From Paracoccaceae bacterium (GTDB lineage Bacteria; Pseudomonadota; Alphaproteobacteria; Rhodobacterales; Rhodobacteraceae), in contig JABSSD010000021.1 in assembly GCA_013214575.1 (NCBI GenBank), positions 1 through 64,000 on the forward strand: a stretch of DNA of 64,000 bases, in the 5' to 3' direction. Below are positions 26,191 through 34,978 of this stretch, piece after piece. Every line of letters begins with the position of its first letter. The stretch's first letter is position 1. Both the position numbers and the translations under genes were made by a program. Under the pieces are notes generated by a model. That model made no database searches. It was not told the origin of the DNA and saw only the letters and a program-made list of their open reading frames with translations.

Positions 26191-27214
26191 ATACCAGTCC
26201 GCCCATGAGGACAGATAGTTCCTCTTCGGCGGCAGCAATGTCAAGTTCATCAGGGGTTTGGCGCGCCGCAAGGGCTCGGTCAGCGCGGATTTGCGCTGTC
26301 TCGGTCATCTCACCGGCGGCCGCAGCCGTATCGCTGCGCTCAGCCAGTGTTCCATTGCAATGCAGGATCACATCACATCCCGCGTGCAGCGCTGCACGCG
26401 TTAGCGCGGCAGGCGTGCCAGACAGCGCCTTCATCGAGATATCGTCGGTCATAATCAACCCATCAAAGCCAATCTGCTGCCGGATCAGCCGCATCATCAC
26501 CGCAGAAAGAGTGGCCGGATCAGGGTCGATGGCGTCATAGACCAAATGTGCGGTCATCCCCATCGGCAGATCATTGAGGCTGCGGAACACCTCAAAGTCA
26601 GTGCTATCAAGGCTGGTGCGATCCGCGCCCACATGCGGCAGATCGTGATGGCTGTCCGCGGTCGCCCGCCCGTGGCCCGGCAGGTGCTTCAATACTGGCA
26701 GAACACCGCCGTCCAGCAACCCCTGTGCCACAGCGCGGCCGATAGCCGCCACCGTGATCGGATCCTGCCCGTAGCAGCGGTTTTTCAGAAATGGATGGGT
26801 GTCCTTACCGGCCAAGTCGACCATTGGCGCGCAATTGCTATCGATTCCCAGCCCCTGCAGCTCATCCGCGATCAGCCGATAACGCAGATACATGGCGCGG
26901 GCGACAGCCCCCGATACGTCAGAGGGCGGGGCAGTTGCCGCAGCCCGCGCAACATGGTCCAACGGCGCCAGCCACTGACGGGCCAATGGTGGGCGCAGGC
27001 GCTGAACCCGGCCGCCCTCTTGATCAATCGTAATAAGACAGTTGCGCCCCACCGCATTGCGGAAATCATCGCACAACCCGCGGATCTGCTCCGCCGTATC
27101 GATATTGCGGGCAAACAGGATAAAGCCAAACGGGTTGGTGTCGCGAAACAGCGCCACTTCCTCGGCTGTCAGCCGCAGGCCAGTGGCGTCCAGAATGGTG
27201 GCCCCAAACCGCAT
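26183..27214 (-). CDS. nagZ: Beta-N-acetylhexosaminidase NagZ (GH3)
   Basis: Cytoplasmic enzyme of peptidoglycan recycling, removing N-acetylglucosamine from anhydro-muropeptides. The 343-residue product has the GH3 signature KHLPGHGRATADSHHDLP, which carries the mobile His/Asp loop, and the nucleophile segment LIMTDDISMKAL. ATG at 27214 overlaps the SPOR gene stop (TGATG). The neighbouring SPOR protein also binds peptidoglycan, supporting a cell-wall unit. Confidence 0.94.
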   Translation of the reverse strand: MRFGATILDATGLRLTAEEVALFRDTNPFGFILFARNIDTAEQIRGLCDDFRNAVGRNCLITIDQEGGRVQRLRPPLARQWLAPLDHVARAAATAPPSDVSGAVARAMYLRYRLIADELQGLGIDSNCAPMVDLAGKDTHPFLKNRCYGQDPITVAAIGRAVAQGLLDGGVLPVLKHLPGHGRATADSHHDLPHVGADRTSLDSTDFEVFRSLNDLPMGMTAHLVYDAIDPDPATLSAVMMRLIRQQIGFDGLIMTDDISMKALSGTPAALTRAALHAGCDVILHCNGTLAERSDTAAAAGEMTETAQIRADRALAARQTPDELDIAAAEEELSVLMGGLVYG

Positions 27215-28332
27215 CAGCGGGTGGTCACAGGAATGCAATCGGCCTTGCCTGCCACCAGCGTTGCGCAGAAACGCCGGGCGCCAGACAGGTCAGCGAAGCC
27301 CATGGCCCGAAGCCGGTAAAAGGTCCGGCCACCGCTTTGTGCTTTTTGGATCACCCGCTTTTTGCCCTCCAGATAATCTTCGAACCTTCCGTAAATACGA
27401 TCCCACTCGGCCCGCGCCACCTCGGCGCTTTCATAGGCCCCAAGCTGGGCCAAACGGGTGCCCGCAGGCAGGCTGGCGGCGTCGACCTCCAGCGTTGACC
27501 GCCCCTGAGAGGCGGAGGCGCTATACAGCGAGGGCGAAAACCGGGCGGGACGCACCAGCGGACGCAACGACACTTTGACGCCGGGCGCATTAAGCACAGC
27601 CGGAGCGGCAACCGCCGTTCCAGACCTGACAGTTAGCAGCGGCGCGGGTTGCACGATTGAGGGCGCCGAAGCCGAGGCCAGGGTTGCGCCCACCCGGTTT
27701 GAGGTTGTGGTCAAAGGTGTAACACCGGCGGTCAGCGCCGCAACCAGCGCATCAATTTCAGTGGACCGAGTGGCGGCGGATTCGGTTCCCTGGCCCGCAT
27801 CCTGACCGGCATCGTTGAGCGCGCGAACCGGCGCAGCGGATCCGGAAATAACCACCTCGACCACGGGAACGTCATCCTCGGTCAGGTGCAGCGAGCTGGG
27901 CGCCAGGATCAACCGGTCCGCCGGATCCGACGCAATGCCATTGGCGGCAACCGCATTGACCGCCAAGCCCTGATTGACGGCGGCCTGGCCACCTGGATTA
28001 TCGGGTTGAACCCTCATCGGGCCTTCCAGAGACCGGACAACGGGCACCCCACTGACGTCCCGCGCCACCAGTTTGTAGCCCCAGACGCCAACCCCCACGA
28101 TCAGGGCCAGCGAGGCCACAGCGCCCAAAAAGCCCAGCGTCCGGGTGACATCCCCCGAGGAGGCAATCGGGGCATCCAAATCCCCCGCAAGAGGATCCGC
28201 CTGGCCATAGGCCTGCGGATCATACTGCTGGTATTGGGTCTGGTAGCGGCCATCATCGGGCGCACCCCGGGACGAGGATGCACCTTGCAAAGAATACGCC
28301 TGGCTCTCGCCAGCTTGCGCGTTAAACGCCAT
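27214..28332 (-). CDS. SPOR-domain membrane protein
   Basis: A 372-residue bitopic protein: cytoplasmic N-terminal part rich in Gln/Tyr/Asp, one transmembrane helix (FLGAVASLALIVGVGVWGY), a long Ala/Pro-rich periplasmic linker, and a C-terminal SPOR domain (TRLAQLGAYESAEVAR to the end) that binds denuded septal peptidoglycan. Start at 28332 is preceded by GAGG; the frame is open to 28362. Probably acts in cell division or wall turnover with NagZ. Confidence 0.88.
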   Translation of the reverse strand: MAFNAQAGESQAYSLQGASSSRGAPDDGRYQTQYQQYDPQAYGQADPLAGDLDAPIASSGDVTRTLGFLGAVASLALIVGVGVWGYKLVARDVSGVPVVRSLEGPMRVQPDNPGGQAAVNQGLAVNAVAANGIASDPADRLILAPSSLHLTEDDVPVVEVVISGSAAPVRALNDAGQDAGQGTESAATRSTEIDALVAALTAGVTPLTTTSNRVGATLASASAPSIVQPAPLLTVRSGTAVAAPAVLNAPGVKVSLRPLVRPARFSPSLYSASASQGRSTLEVDAASLPAGTRLAQLGAYESAEVARAEWDRIYGRFEDYLEGKKRVIQKAQSGGRTFYRLRAMGFADLSGARRFCATLVAGKADCIPVTTR

Positions 28333-28417
28333 GTCCGCCTCACTGCCCAGCTGATGCGTCAACGCGCATTTTCAGGGTCTCTTGATCTGCCTCAGACCAG
28401 CGCTTCGGGCGATTTTG

Positions 28418-30163
28418 TTACCGCATCTCCTGCGCCGGAGTCACTCCCAGAATACCCAAACCAGCGGAAATAACAATCGAAACGGCCCGCGCCAGTGCCA
28501 AATTCGCATGTGTTGCCGATTGGTTGCGTGCGTTAACAAATCGTAAATTCTCATTGGATTTACCCATATGATAAAGCCCGTGCAGGTCTGAGGCCAGATC
28601 ATAGAGGTAGAAGGCCACCCGGTGTGGTTCATGGGTGCGCGCGGCGATATCGACCAGACGCGGCCATTCTGCCAGCTTTTTGGCCACCGTGATCTGCGCG
28701 TCATCCGCCAGCAGCGTCAGATCCGCCGCGACAAGGGTTGCATCGTCGACGGCGATTCCTTCGACAACCGCCTTGCGCAGGGTCGAGCAGATCCGCGCAT
28801 TGGCATATTGCACATAGAACACCGGATTGTCCTTCGACTGCTCCAGCACCTTGGCAAAATCAAAGTCCAGCGGCGCATCGTTCTTGCGGGTCAGCATCAC
28901 AAAACGGGTGACATCCGCCCCCACCAGATCCACCACGTCGCGCAGCGTAACAAAGGTGCCTGCCCGCTTGGACATTTTGAACTCCTGGCCGTCCTTGAAC
29001 AGTTTGACCAGCTGAGTCAGCTTGATATCCAGTGGCACCCGGCCATCGGACAGCGCCGAAACCGCCGCCTTCATCCGCTTGACGTAGCCACCGTGATCGG
29101 CGCCAAAGACATCAATCAGCATGTCAAAGCCGCGATCGACCTTGTCATAGTGATAGGCGATATCGGGGGCAAAATAGGTCCAGGCACCGTCAGATTTCTT
29201 GACCGGGCGATCGACGTCATCGCCATGCTCGGTGGATTTGAACAGGGTCTGCTCGCGCGGTTCCCAGTCTTCGGGCTTTTTGCCTTTTGGCGGCTCCAGC
29301 ACGCCCTGATAGATCAGCCCCTTGCCGTCCAGCTCGGAAATAGCTGCTTCGATCCGACCAGTGCCATAGAGCGACTTTTCGGAATAGAAATTATCCATCA
29401 CCACGCCCAGTGATTTCAGGTCGGCGCGGATCAGCACCATCATTGCGTCGGTTGAAAAGGTCCGGACCTCCTGCAGCCAGACCTCCTCGGGCTGGTCAAC
29501 ATAGGCGTCGCCGACCTTGTCCTTCAGCGCCTTGCCAGTCTCTTTCAGGTAATCGCCGGGATAGGTGCCATCCGGAAAGGCAACCTCTTGGCCGTGCGCC
29601 TCAAGATAGCGCAGGTACACTGACCGCGCCAAAACATCGACCTGACCGCCCCCATCGTTGATGTAATATTCGCGGGTGACGTCATAGCCGGCAAAATCCA
29701 GCAGACTGGCCAGCGCGTCACCAAAGACCGCGCCGCGGGTGTGGCCCACATGCAGCGGTCCGGTGGGATTGGCCGAGACATATTCGACGTTGACCTTCAG
29801 CCCCTGGCCCATATCGGAACGGCCAAATCCCAGGCCAGCCTCAAGCACTGCTTTTGGGATGCCTTGCCAGATCGACGCCGCCAGACGCAGGTTCAGGAAC
29901 CCCGGCCCCGCCACCTCGGCCGAGGTGATGCGGTCATCCGCAACCAGCTTGGCCGCCAGAGCATCAGCAATGTCGCGAGGCTTCATCTTGGCAGGCTTGG
30001 CCAGCACCATCGCCGCATTGGTGGCCATGTCGCCGTGGGCCGCATCGCGGGGCGGCTCAACCGATACATTTCGCAGGTCCAAACCTGCCGGAAGTGTGCC
30101 GTCAGACACCATAGTGTCGAGGCTTTCAAGCACAAGCGAGCGGATATCTGTAAACAGGTTCAT
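28418..30163 (-). CDS. argS: Arginyl-tRNA synthetase
   Basis: Class I synthetase charging tRNA-Arg. The 581-residue product has an N-terminal additional domain, the HIGH motif as HVGH within [18 protein letters not shown], the KMSKR loop ([11 protein letters not shown]) and a C-terminal DALR anticodon-binding domain. Length agrees with the family. It heads the argS-SPOR-nagZ-scpAB run on the minus strand. Confidence 0.97.
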   Translation of the reverse strand: MNLFTDIRSLVLESLDTMVSDGTLPAGLDLRNVSVEPPRDAAHGDMATNAAMVLAKPAKMKPRDIADALAAKLVADDRITSAEVAGPGFLNLRLAASIWQGIPKAVLEAGLGFGRSDMGQGLKVNVEYVSANPTGPLHVGHTRGAVFGDALASLLDFAGYDVTREYYINDGGGQVDVLARSVYLRYLEAHGQEVAFPDGTYPGDYLKETGKALKDKVGDAYVDQPEEVWLQEVRTFSTDAMMVLIRADLKSLGVVMDNFYSEKSLYGTGRIEAAISELDGKGLIYQGVLEPPKGKKPEDWEPREQTLFKSTEHGDDVDRPVKKSDGAWTYFAPDIAYHYDKVDRGFDMLIDVFGADHGGYVKRMKAAVSALSDGRVPLDIKLTQLVKLFKDGQEFKMSKRAGTFVTLRDVVDLVGADVTRFVMLTRKNDAPLDFDFAKVLEQSKDNPVFYVQYANARICSTLRKAVVEGIAVDDATLVAADLTLLADDAQITVAKKLAEWPRLVDIAARTHEPHRVAFYLYDLASDLHGLYHMGKSNENLRFVNARNQSATHANLALARAVSIVISAGLGILGVTPAQEMR

Positions 30164-30297
30164 GTCTGGCGTCCCATAGGTTCAGTCACGCGAAGTATCA
30201 CGCCCAGCCCAAGGGTCAATATCTTATGGACCGCATCACCAGCGGTGCCGGGCTGCATTCGCGGGCCATATGGCGCCCCCCACCCTAACAGTCCGGC

Positions 30298-30597
30298 TCA
30301 GGCCAGCATGTCCTGCACCACAGAGGTCTGACCCTGGATATCAATGGAATACCGGCGCAGTGACGGGATGTAATAGGGATCCTTTAGCACCAATCGTTCC
30401 ACCTCGGCACGGGTTTCGGCCTCAACCGTCCAGATTGCGCCCGGAAAATCCTGCTGCGGACACAGCGCCAAAGTGCCGCCAATCTGCAACCCCGGCCGCC
30501 CACGCACATAAGCAATATGGGCATCCCGGCGCGCCCTGTCGGCCCGGATCTTGGTCATTTCAGGGGTATCCTGAAAGGTGACGGTCCAATGTGTCAT
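30298..30597 (-). CDS. YciI-family protein
   Basis: A 99-residue protein of the YciI/YCII fold (ferredoxin-like, often dimeric). Start at 30597 is preceded by AGGGAGG; the frame is open to 30651 without a ribosome site. Typical features are the N-terminal beta strand WTVTFQDTPEM and the conserved His/Asp-containing DAHIAYVR stretch. Catalytic role in the family is unclear. Confidence 0.82.
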   Translation of the reverse strand: MTHWTVTFQDTPEMTKIRADRARRDAHIAYVRGRPGLQIGGTLALCPQQDFPGAIWTVEAETRAEVERLVLKDPYYIPSLRRYSIDIQGQTSVVQDMLA

Positions 30598-30700
30598 TCT
30601 GGCCTCCCTAGCTGTCTCCCTCACAAAGAAAGAATAATGCGCAGAGGTCATAGGGCCAGTTTCAGACCGTTCTTATTTCCAGCCCGGAAACTCCGGGCCC

Positions 30701-31855
30701 TCACTTGGTCACCTCCAGCCCCAGGATCAATCGCTGATGTTCCTGCAGGGCAAAACGGTCGGTCATGCCGGCAATATAATCCGACACAATCCGCGCCAGC
30801 GCGGTCTCGCTGTTGGCCGCCGTTATCTCGGCGTGCCAGCGATCCGGCATTTGCAGCGGGTTCTGCTGGTAATAGGGAAACAGCGCCTCCACCACTTTGC
30901 TCACTTCGGAACGCTTCACCATCACCGAGGGCGCGCGGTACATGCGGGTGAACAGGAAGCTGCGGATTTCCTTCAGCTCGCTCCAGATCCGGTCTGAAAA
31001 CTGAACCACCGGGTGATCCAGCGCCCGCACCGCCTCGACGGTTTGCACCCCGGTATCAGCCAGCACGGCGCGCGAGGTGTCGATCACATCGCCCACCATG
31101 ACACCAAACACCCGGCGAAGCGCCTCGTGTCTGCGACGGCTGGGATCCAATCCGGGATACAGAAGGTCCACTTGGGCATAGGCGGGCCCGATCATCGACA
31201 GCTCAGAGATATCAGCATCGCTAAACAGACCGGCGCGCAGCCCGTCATGCAGATCGTGATTGTTATAGGCAACATCATCGGCCAGCGCCGCCACCTGCGC
31301 CTCGGCGCTGGCGTGGGTGTGCAGTTCCAGATCATGCCGCGTGTTATACTCGGCCAGAGCATAGGGCAGATCGCCCACCACCGGGCCATTGTGCTTGGCA
31401 ATCGCCTCAAGCGTTTCCCAGGTCAGGTTCAGCCCGTCGAATTCGGCATAATGACGCTCTAGCGAGGTCACGATGCGGATCGCCTGGGCGTTGTGGTCAA
31501 AGCCGCCATAGGGCACCATCAGCGCGTGCAGCGCGTCCTCGCCAGTGTGGCCAAAGGGGGTGTGCCCCAGATCATGCGCCAAAGCCACCGCCTCGGTCAG
31601 TTCCTGGTTCAACCCCAGGGCACCGGCAATGGTCCGCCCGACCTGCGCCACCTCAATGGTATGGGTCAGCCGGGTGCGAAAATTGTCGCCCTCATGCTCA
31701 ACAAAGACCTGGGTCTTATGTTTGAGCCGCCGAAAGGCGCTGGCATGAATGATCCGGTCGCGGTCGCGCTGGAAAGGCGAGCGAAAGCTGCTCTCTTCCT
31801 CATCGACCAATCGGCCACGGGTGTTTTCTGGTTTTGAGGCATAAGGCGCATGCAT
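30701..31855 (-). CDS. dgt: Deoxyguanosinetriphosphate triphosphohydrolase-like protein
   Basis: HD-domain dNTPase, regulating nucleotide pools. The 384-residue product has RLTHTIEVAQVGRTIA, then AHDLGHTPFGHTGED, the HD-motif pair that binds metal. ATG 31855 follows an AAAGGAAAA ribosome site; the frame is open upstream to 31951 without one. The ErpA-like gene starts 90 bp away in the other direction, so the two share a promoter region. Confidence 0.92.
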   Translation of the reverse strand: MHAPYASKPENTRGRLVDEEESSFRSPFQRDRDRIIHASAFRRLKHKTQVFVEHEGDNFRTRLTHTIEVAQVGRTIAGALGLNQELTEAVALAHDLGHTPFGHTGEDALHALMVPYGGFDHNAQAIRIVTSLERHYAEFDGLNLTWETLEAIAKHNGPVVGDLPYALAEYNTRHDLELHTHASAEAQVAALADDVAYNNHDLHDGLRAGLFSDADISELSMIGPAYAQVDLLYPGLDPSRRRHEALRRVFGVMVGDVIDTSRAVLADTGVQTVEAVRALDHPVVQFSDRIWSELKEIRSFLFTRMYRAPSVMVKRSEVSKVVEALFPYYQQNPLQMPDRWHAEITAANSETALARIVSDYIAGMTDRFALQEHQRLILGLEVTK

Positions 31856-31945
31856 CTTAAATCTTTTCCTTTGCAAATCTTGTCGCCCAGCCTCTACCTT
31901 TCTATATAATGGATGACACCGCAACAGAACTTCGTGGAGATGGGC

Positions 31946-32269
31946 ATGCAACTGCCACCAAAAGTAACCGACCGGGCCTTTGCCCGACTGGCAGAGATCG
32001 GCGCTGCCGGACAGGGTCAGGCCCTGCGCATTGCCGTTGAAGGCGGCGGCTGTTCCGGGTTTCAGTACGAAATTGAGCTGGATAGCGCCAAGACTGACGA
32101 TCTGGTGCTGGAAGGTCAGGGTGAAAAGGTGGTGGTCGATTCCGTGTCGCTGCCATTTCTGGAGAACGCAGTGATTGATTTCACCGAGGAACTGATCGGG
32201 GCGCGCTTCACCATCGAAAACCCCAATGCCACCTCCAGCTGCGGCTGCGGCACCTCGTTTTCAATGTAA
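31946..32269 (+). CDS. Iron-sulfur cluster insertion protein (ErpA/IscA family)
   Basis: A-type carrier that delivers Fe-S clusters. The 107-residue product has the three conserved cysteines: GGGCSGFQY and the C-terminal SSCGCGTSF pair. GGAG precedes ATG 31946 by eight bases; the frame is open to 31913. The lack of isc/suf genes nearby suggests ErpA rather than IscA, but naming is tentative. Confidence 0.9.
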   Translation: MQLPPKVTDRAFARLAEIGAAGQGQALRIAVEGGGCSGFQYEIELDSAKTDDLVLEGQGEKVVVDSVSLPFLENAVIDFTEELIGARFTIENPNATSSCGCGTSFSM

Positions 32270-32275
32270 TTCAGG

Positions 32276-32319
32276 CTTTGGCTGGCGTTTTCAGAGGCTT
32301 CGGCTGCGGCTAGCCAAAG
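32276..32319. terminator. Hairpin between convergent genes
   Basis: Eleven-base stem with one mismatch (32276-32286 with 32309-32319) and a 22-base loop. It spans the space between the ErpA-like gene and the stop of the 359-residue protein gene. No T-run, so termination is only presumed. Confidence 0.35.
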
Positions 32320-33389
32320 GCCGAGCCGACCCGAGCAAACCCAGCAAAGAAGCGTTCAAAATTGCTGGTGCTGCTTTCGGCGGCACTCAGAATATCATGG
32401 GCTTCTTGGCTCAGGCCTGCCTGCAAATGCCGCCGCATCAGGGGCCAGTCGGCGCTCCTGTGGTGCTGCAGCTCATATAACATCTGTGACATCTGCCGCA
32501 GCGGCCCGGTTCGGCTGGCGCTTTGCCTGATTTGCATCGCGCCCGGCGGCACCCGCTGCGCAAAATATGGCTGCTGCGTCGCCGCCATCAGCCAATTGCA
32601 CACAAAATACTGGTGATATGCGTCTGCTGTCTGCCTCGGGTCATCGGTGGTCAGAACAAAACCAGCCGTCTGCCGCAAGAGCCAGCCCATCCATGCCACC
32701 GGTGGCGGCTTTCCGGCATAGTGCAAGGCGATACACACCTCTGCCAGCAGATCCGCGTTCTGATCCAGATAGGCCAGCAGCCCGGCATATTCGAGGCTGA
32801 TCAGCGCGCTCGGCTCCAGCTGCGGATCAAGGCGACCGTATTCCGACAGGTAGAACACGATATGGGTCAACTCATAGGCCGCCTTGCGATTGGGCAGCGC
32901 AAAGGTTTCAGAGCGATTGATGAAGCGCCGCAAACGGTGCTCGAGGGCCGCATAATCGCCGACGGCCTTGATGCCGCGCCGCTGCATCAGCCTGTGCGCC
33001 TCAGCACGTTGCAGGTCTGACAACTCGGCCTCGGCCAACCCCTGCTGCGCCACCCAATTGGCAATATCTTCACCTTTGTGTCCCGCCAGACCCAGATCCT
33101 CAAGATCCAGGCAGATCGACAAGATGAAGCGATAATATTGCTGGAAAAAGCAAATCTGATCTTCGATCTGATGGTAGAAACTGATCAATGGTCGCAGCTG
33201 GTTTTCGCTTAACCTAGCCCCGGTGCATTCCAGAATATTCAACAGCTCGGCATTTTCCTTTAACCAGTACACATCGCCTTGCTGTCGCCGGTGCTGTGCA
33301 AAATTATCAATAAGGGCAGTGCATTGCTGGTCAAAACTGGGTTGCGCACCTGGCGCCCCCGGCGCCCTGAGTGGAATGACGTTTGACAT
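32310..33389 (-). CDS. Helical protein of unknown function, partner of repeat protein
   Basis: A 359-residue protein without signal peptide, mainly helical. It resembles the uncharacterised family I recall as DUF6902. Seen motifs: YELTHIVFYLSEYG (172-185), with His176, and ALHYAG (221-226), with His223; also several Cys (23, 55, 80, 93, 219). It follows the 97-residue repeat protein gene by 64 bp on the same strand and is probably co-transcribed. The fixed His residues could make a metal or catalytic site; a modifying role on the repeat protein is a guess. Confidence 0.7.
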   Translation of the reverse strand: MSNVIPLRAPGAPGAQPSFDQQCTALIDNFAQHRRQQGDVYWLKENAELLNILECTGARLSENQLRPLISFYHQIEDQICFFQQYYRFILSICLDLEDLGLAGHKGEDIANWVAQQGLAEAELSDLQRAEAHRLMQRRGIKAVGDYAALEHRLRRFINRSETFALPNRKAAYELTHIVFYLSEYGRLDPQLEPSALISLEYAGLLAYLDQNADLLAEVCIALHYAGKPPPVAWMGWLLRQTAGFVLTTDDPRQTADAYHQYFVCNWLMAATQQPYFAQRVPPGAMQIRQSASRTGPLRQMSQMLYELQHHRSADWPLMRRHLQAGLSQEAHDILSAAESSTSNFERFFAGFARVGSAFG

Positions 33390-33422
33390 TCGATTGCTTT
33401 CTTTCAGTCCACGTAATCACAA

Positions 33423-33452
33423 GGCGCCCTTATGGGGCAATGAGCAGGCGCC
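33423..33452 (-). promoter_or_regulatory. Hairpin between repeat-protein gene and its partner
   Basis: GGCGCC arms (33423-33428, 33447-33452), with a competing inner stem GCCC/GGGC. No T-run. It could set a high ratio of the small protein to its partner, as often seen between a peptide gene and its enzyme. Confidence 0.35.
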
Positions 33453-33453
33453 G

Positions 33454-33747
33454 TTAGCTGCCCGACGAGAACATCTGCGTGCCCTCGCCCAAAGTGGTCA
33501 GCTGAAGACGGGCTGGCGCCGAGCCAGAGGAAAACAACTGGGTGCCCTCACCGGCCAAACTGTCGGACACAGAGGTCGGAGCAGAACCCGACGAGAAGGC
33601 ACCGGTTGCCTCGCCGTTGAAAATATCCGCGCTCATCTCAGCACTGGAACCAGAGGAGAACAATGCGGTGTCACCCCCGTCAAAAAGGCTGGACACTGTG
33701 GATGTATGGTCACTGGCAAACGCAGTATTATTACGAAGAGCGGTCAT
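33454..33747 (-). CDS. Tandem 21-residue repeat protein ending in FSSGS units
   Basis: A 97-residue protein, like the uncharacterised family I recall as DUF6749. It consists of a 13-residue leader (MTALRNNTAFASD) followed by exactly four 21-residue units, each ending FSSGS; the stop codon directly follows the fourth. Unit pattern: about eight variable residues, then a hydrophobic pair, a Gly-(Glu/Gly) step, Thr, and F-S-S-G-S. Ser, Thr and Gly dominate; there is no Cys, signal peptide or membrane helix. Ribosome site AAGGAG is strong. The architecture recalls multi-core peptide precursors, but no known modifying enzyme is adjacent, so a structural or binding repeat is equally possible. Confidence 0.75.
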   Translation of the reverse strand: MTALRNNTAFASDHTSTVSSLFDGGDTALFSSGSSAEMSADIFNGEATGAFSSGSAPTSVSDSLAGEGTQLFSSGSAPARLQLTTLGEGTQMFSSGS

Positions 33748-34098
33748 GGAATAAACTCCTTAAACAGGTTGAATGGGTGCAGCTAACGCTTGCACTCATA
33801 ACGCGATATATATTAATCAAATACCCTCAAAATTGTACGGTGTCTCATATTTCGGAGAGCTTCGCGTCACAACTCCATGAAATAATTGCTCAATAAATAA
33901 TCAATAAATATTCAGCCGCCCGCCCCCATAACCGCAAAACTGCAAGACTTCTTAACTATACCGAGGGTTTATTTTGCGACATTTCACTATCAAATTGATC
34001 GCCCCAGCCGCCGATTCGGTCGCCATGTTCACATCGCCAGCTTGCCCCTGCCGCCAACATCGGCAATAGATCTCACTCAGCCCAACAGGAGACCTGAG
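33748..34098. other. AT-rich divergent intergenic region
   Basis: 351 bp between the repeat-protein gene (minus) and xthA (plus), clearly richer in A and T than the surroundings. Contains two tandem 11-bp copies of CAATAAATAWT (33891-33912). No gene seen. Confidence 0.5.
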
Positions 34099-34905
34099 AT
34101 GAAAATCGCCAGCTTTAACATCAATGGCATCAAAGCCCGCGCTTTGGCTCTCCCGGCCTGGCTGGATGACGCCCAGCCCGATGTGGTGCTGCTGCAAGAG
34201 GTCAAATCGGTCGATGAAGCCTTTCCGCGCGCGCTGTTCGAGGACCGGGGCTATAATGTCGAAACCCACGGCCAAAAGGGCTTTAACGGTGTTGCGATCC
34301 TGTCAAAGCTGCCGCTGGAGGACGTGTCACGGGGATTGCCCGGCGACGACGACGATGTTCAGGCGCGCTGGATAGAGGCGACAGTGATTGGCAAACAGGC
34401 ACTGCGCATTTGCGGCCTCTACCTGCCAAATGGAAACCCCGTGGAACTGCAAGACGACGGCTCCCCGGTACCGGGTGGCAAATACGATTACAAAATGCGT
34501 TGGATGCAGCGATTGCAAGCGCGCGCTGCCGAGCTGATGTCAGGCGATGCCCCGGCGCTGATGGCTGGCGACTACAACATCATACCGCAGGCCGAAGATG
34601 CCACCCGACCAGAGGCCTGGCTGGAGGACGCATTGTACCGGCCAGAAAGCCGCGCCGCCTATCGGCGCATCGTCAACTTAGGCTTTACAGAAGCCTTTCG
34701 CGCCCGCCACCAGGGCCCTGGCCATTATTCATTCTGGGATTATCAGGCCGGCGCCTGGAACCGGGACGACGGCGTCCGCATTGACCATTTTCTACTGACA
34801 CCTCAGGCCGCAGACTTGCTGCTGGACTGTCAGATCGACAAACAGGTGCGGGCCGGCGAAAAACCGTCGGACCATGTGCCAATCTGGATCGAGCTGGATC
34901 TCTGA
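34099..34905 (+). CDS. xthA: Exodeoxyribonuclease III
   Basis: Mg-dependent AP endonuclease and 3'-exonuclease of base excision repair. The 268-residue product has the EEP-fold motifs: MKIASFNINGIKAR at the start, LLQEVKSVDEAFP (metal Glu), MAGDYNIIP, RIDHFLLTP and the final SDHVPIWIEL with the catalytic His. ATG 34099 follows AGGAG. Confidence 0.95.
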   Translation: MKIASFNINGIKARALALPAWLDDAQPDVVLLQEVKSVDEAFPRALFEDRGYNVETHGQKGFNGVAILSKLPLEDVSRGLPGDDDDVQARWIEATVIGKQALRICGLYLPNGNPVELQDDGSPVPGGKYDYKMRWMQRLQARAAELMSGDAPALMAGDYNIIPQAEDATRPEAWLEDALYRPESRAAYRRIVNLGFTEAFRARHQGPGHYSFWDYQAGAWNRDDGVRIDHFLLTPQAADLLLDCQIDKQVRAGEKPSDHVPIWIELDL

Positions 34906-34978
34906 GGCCGGCCCTCCACTGACACCATTTCACCCGCCGCCTCACGGCATGGGCAAGACGGTAGCCGCCGAGGCTAAT

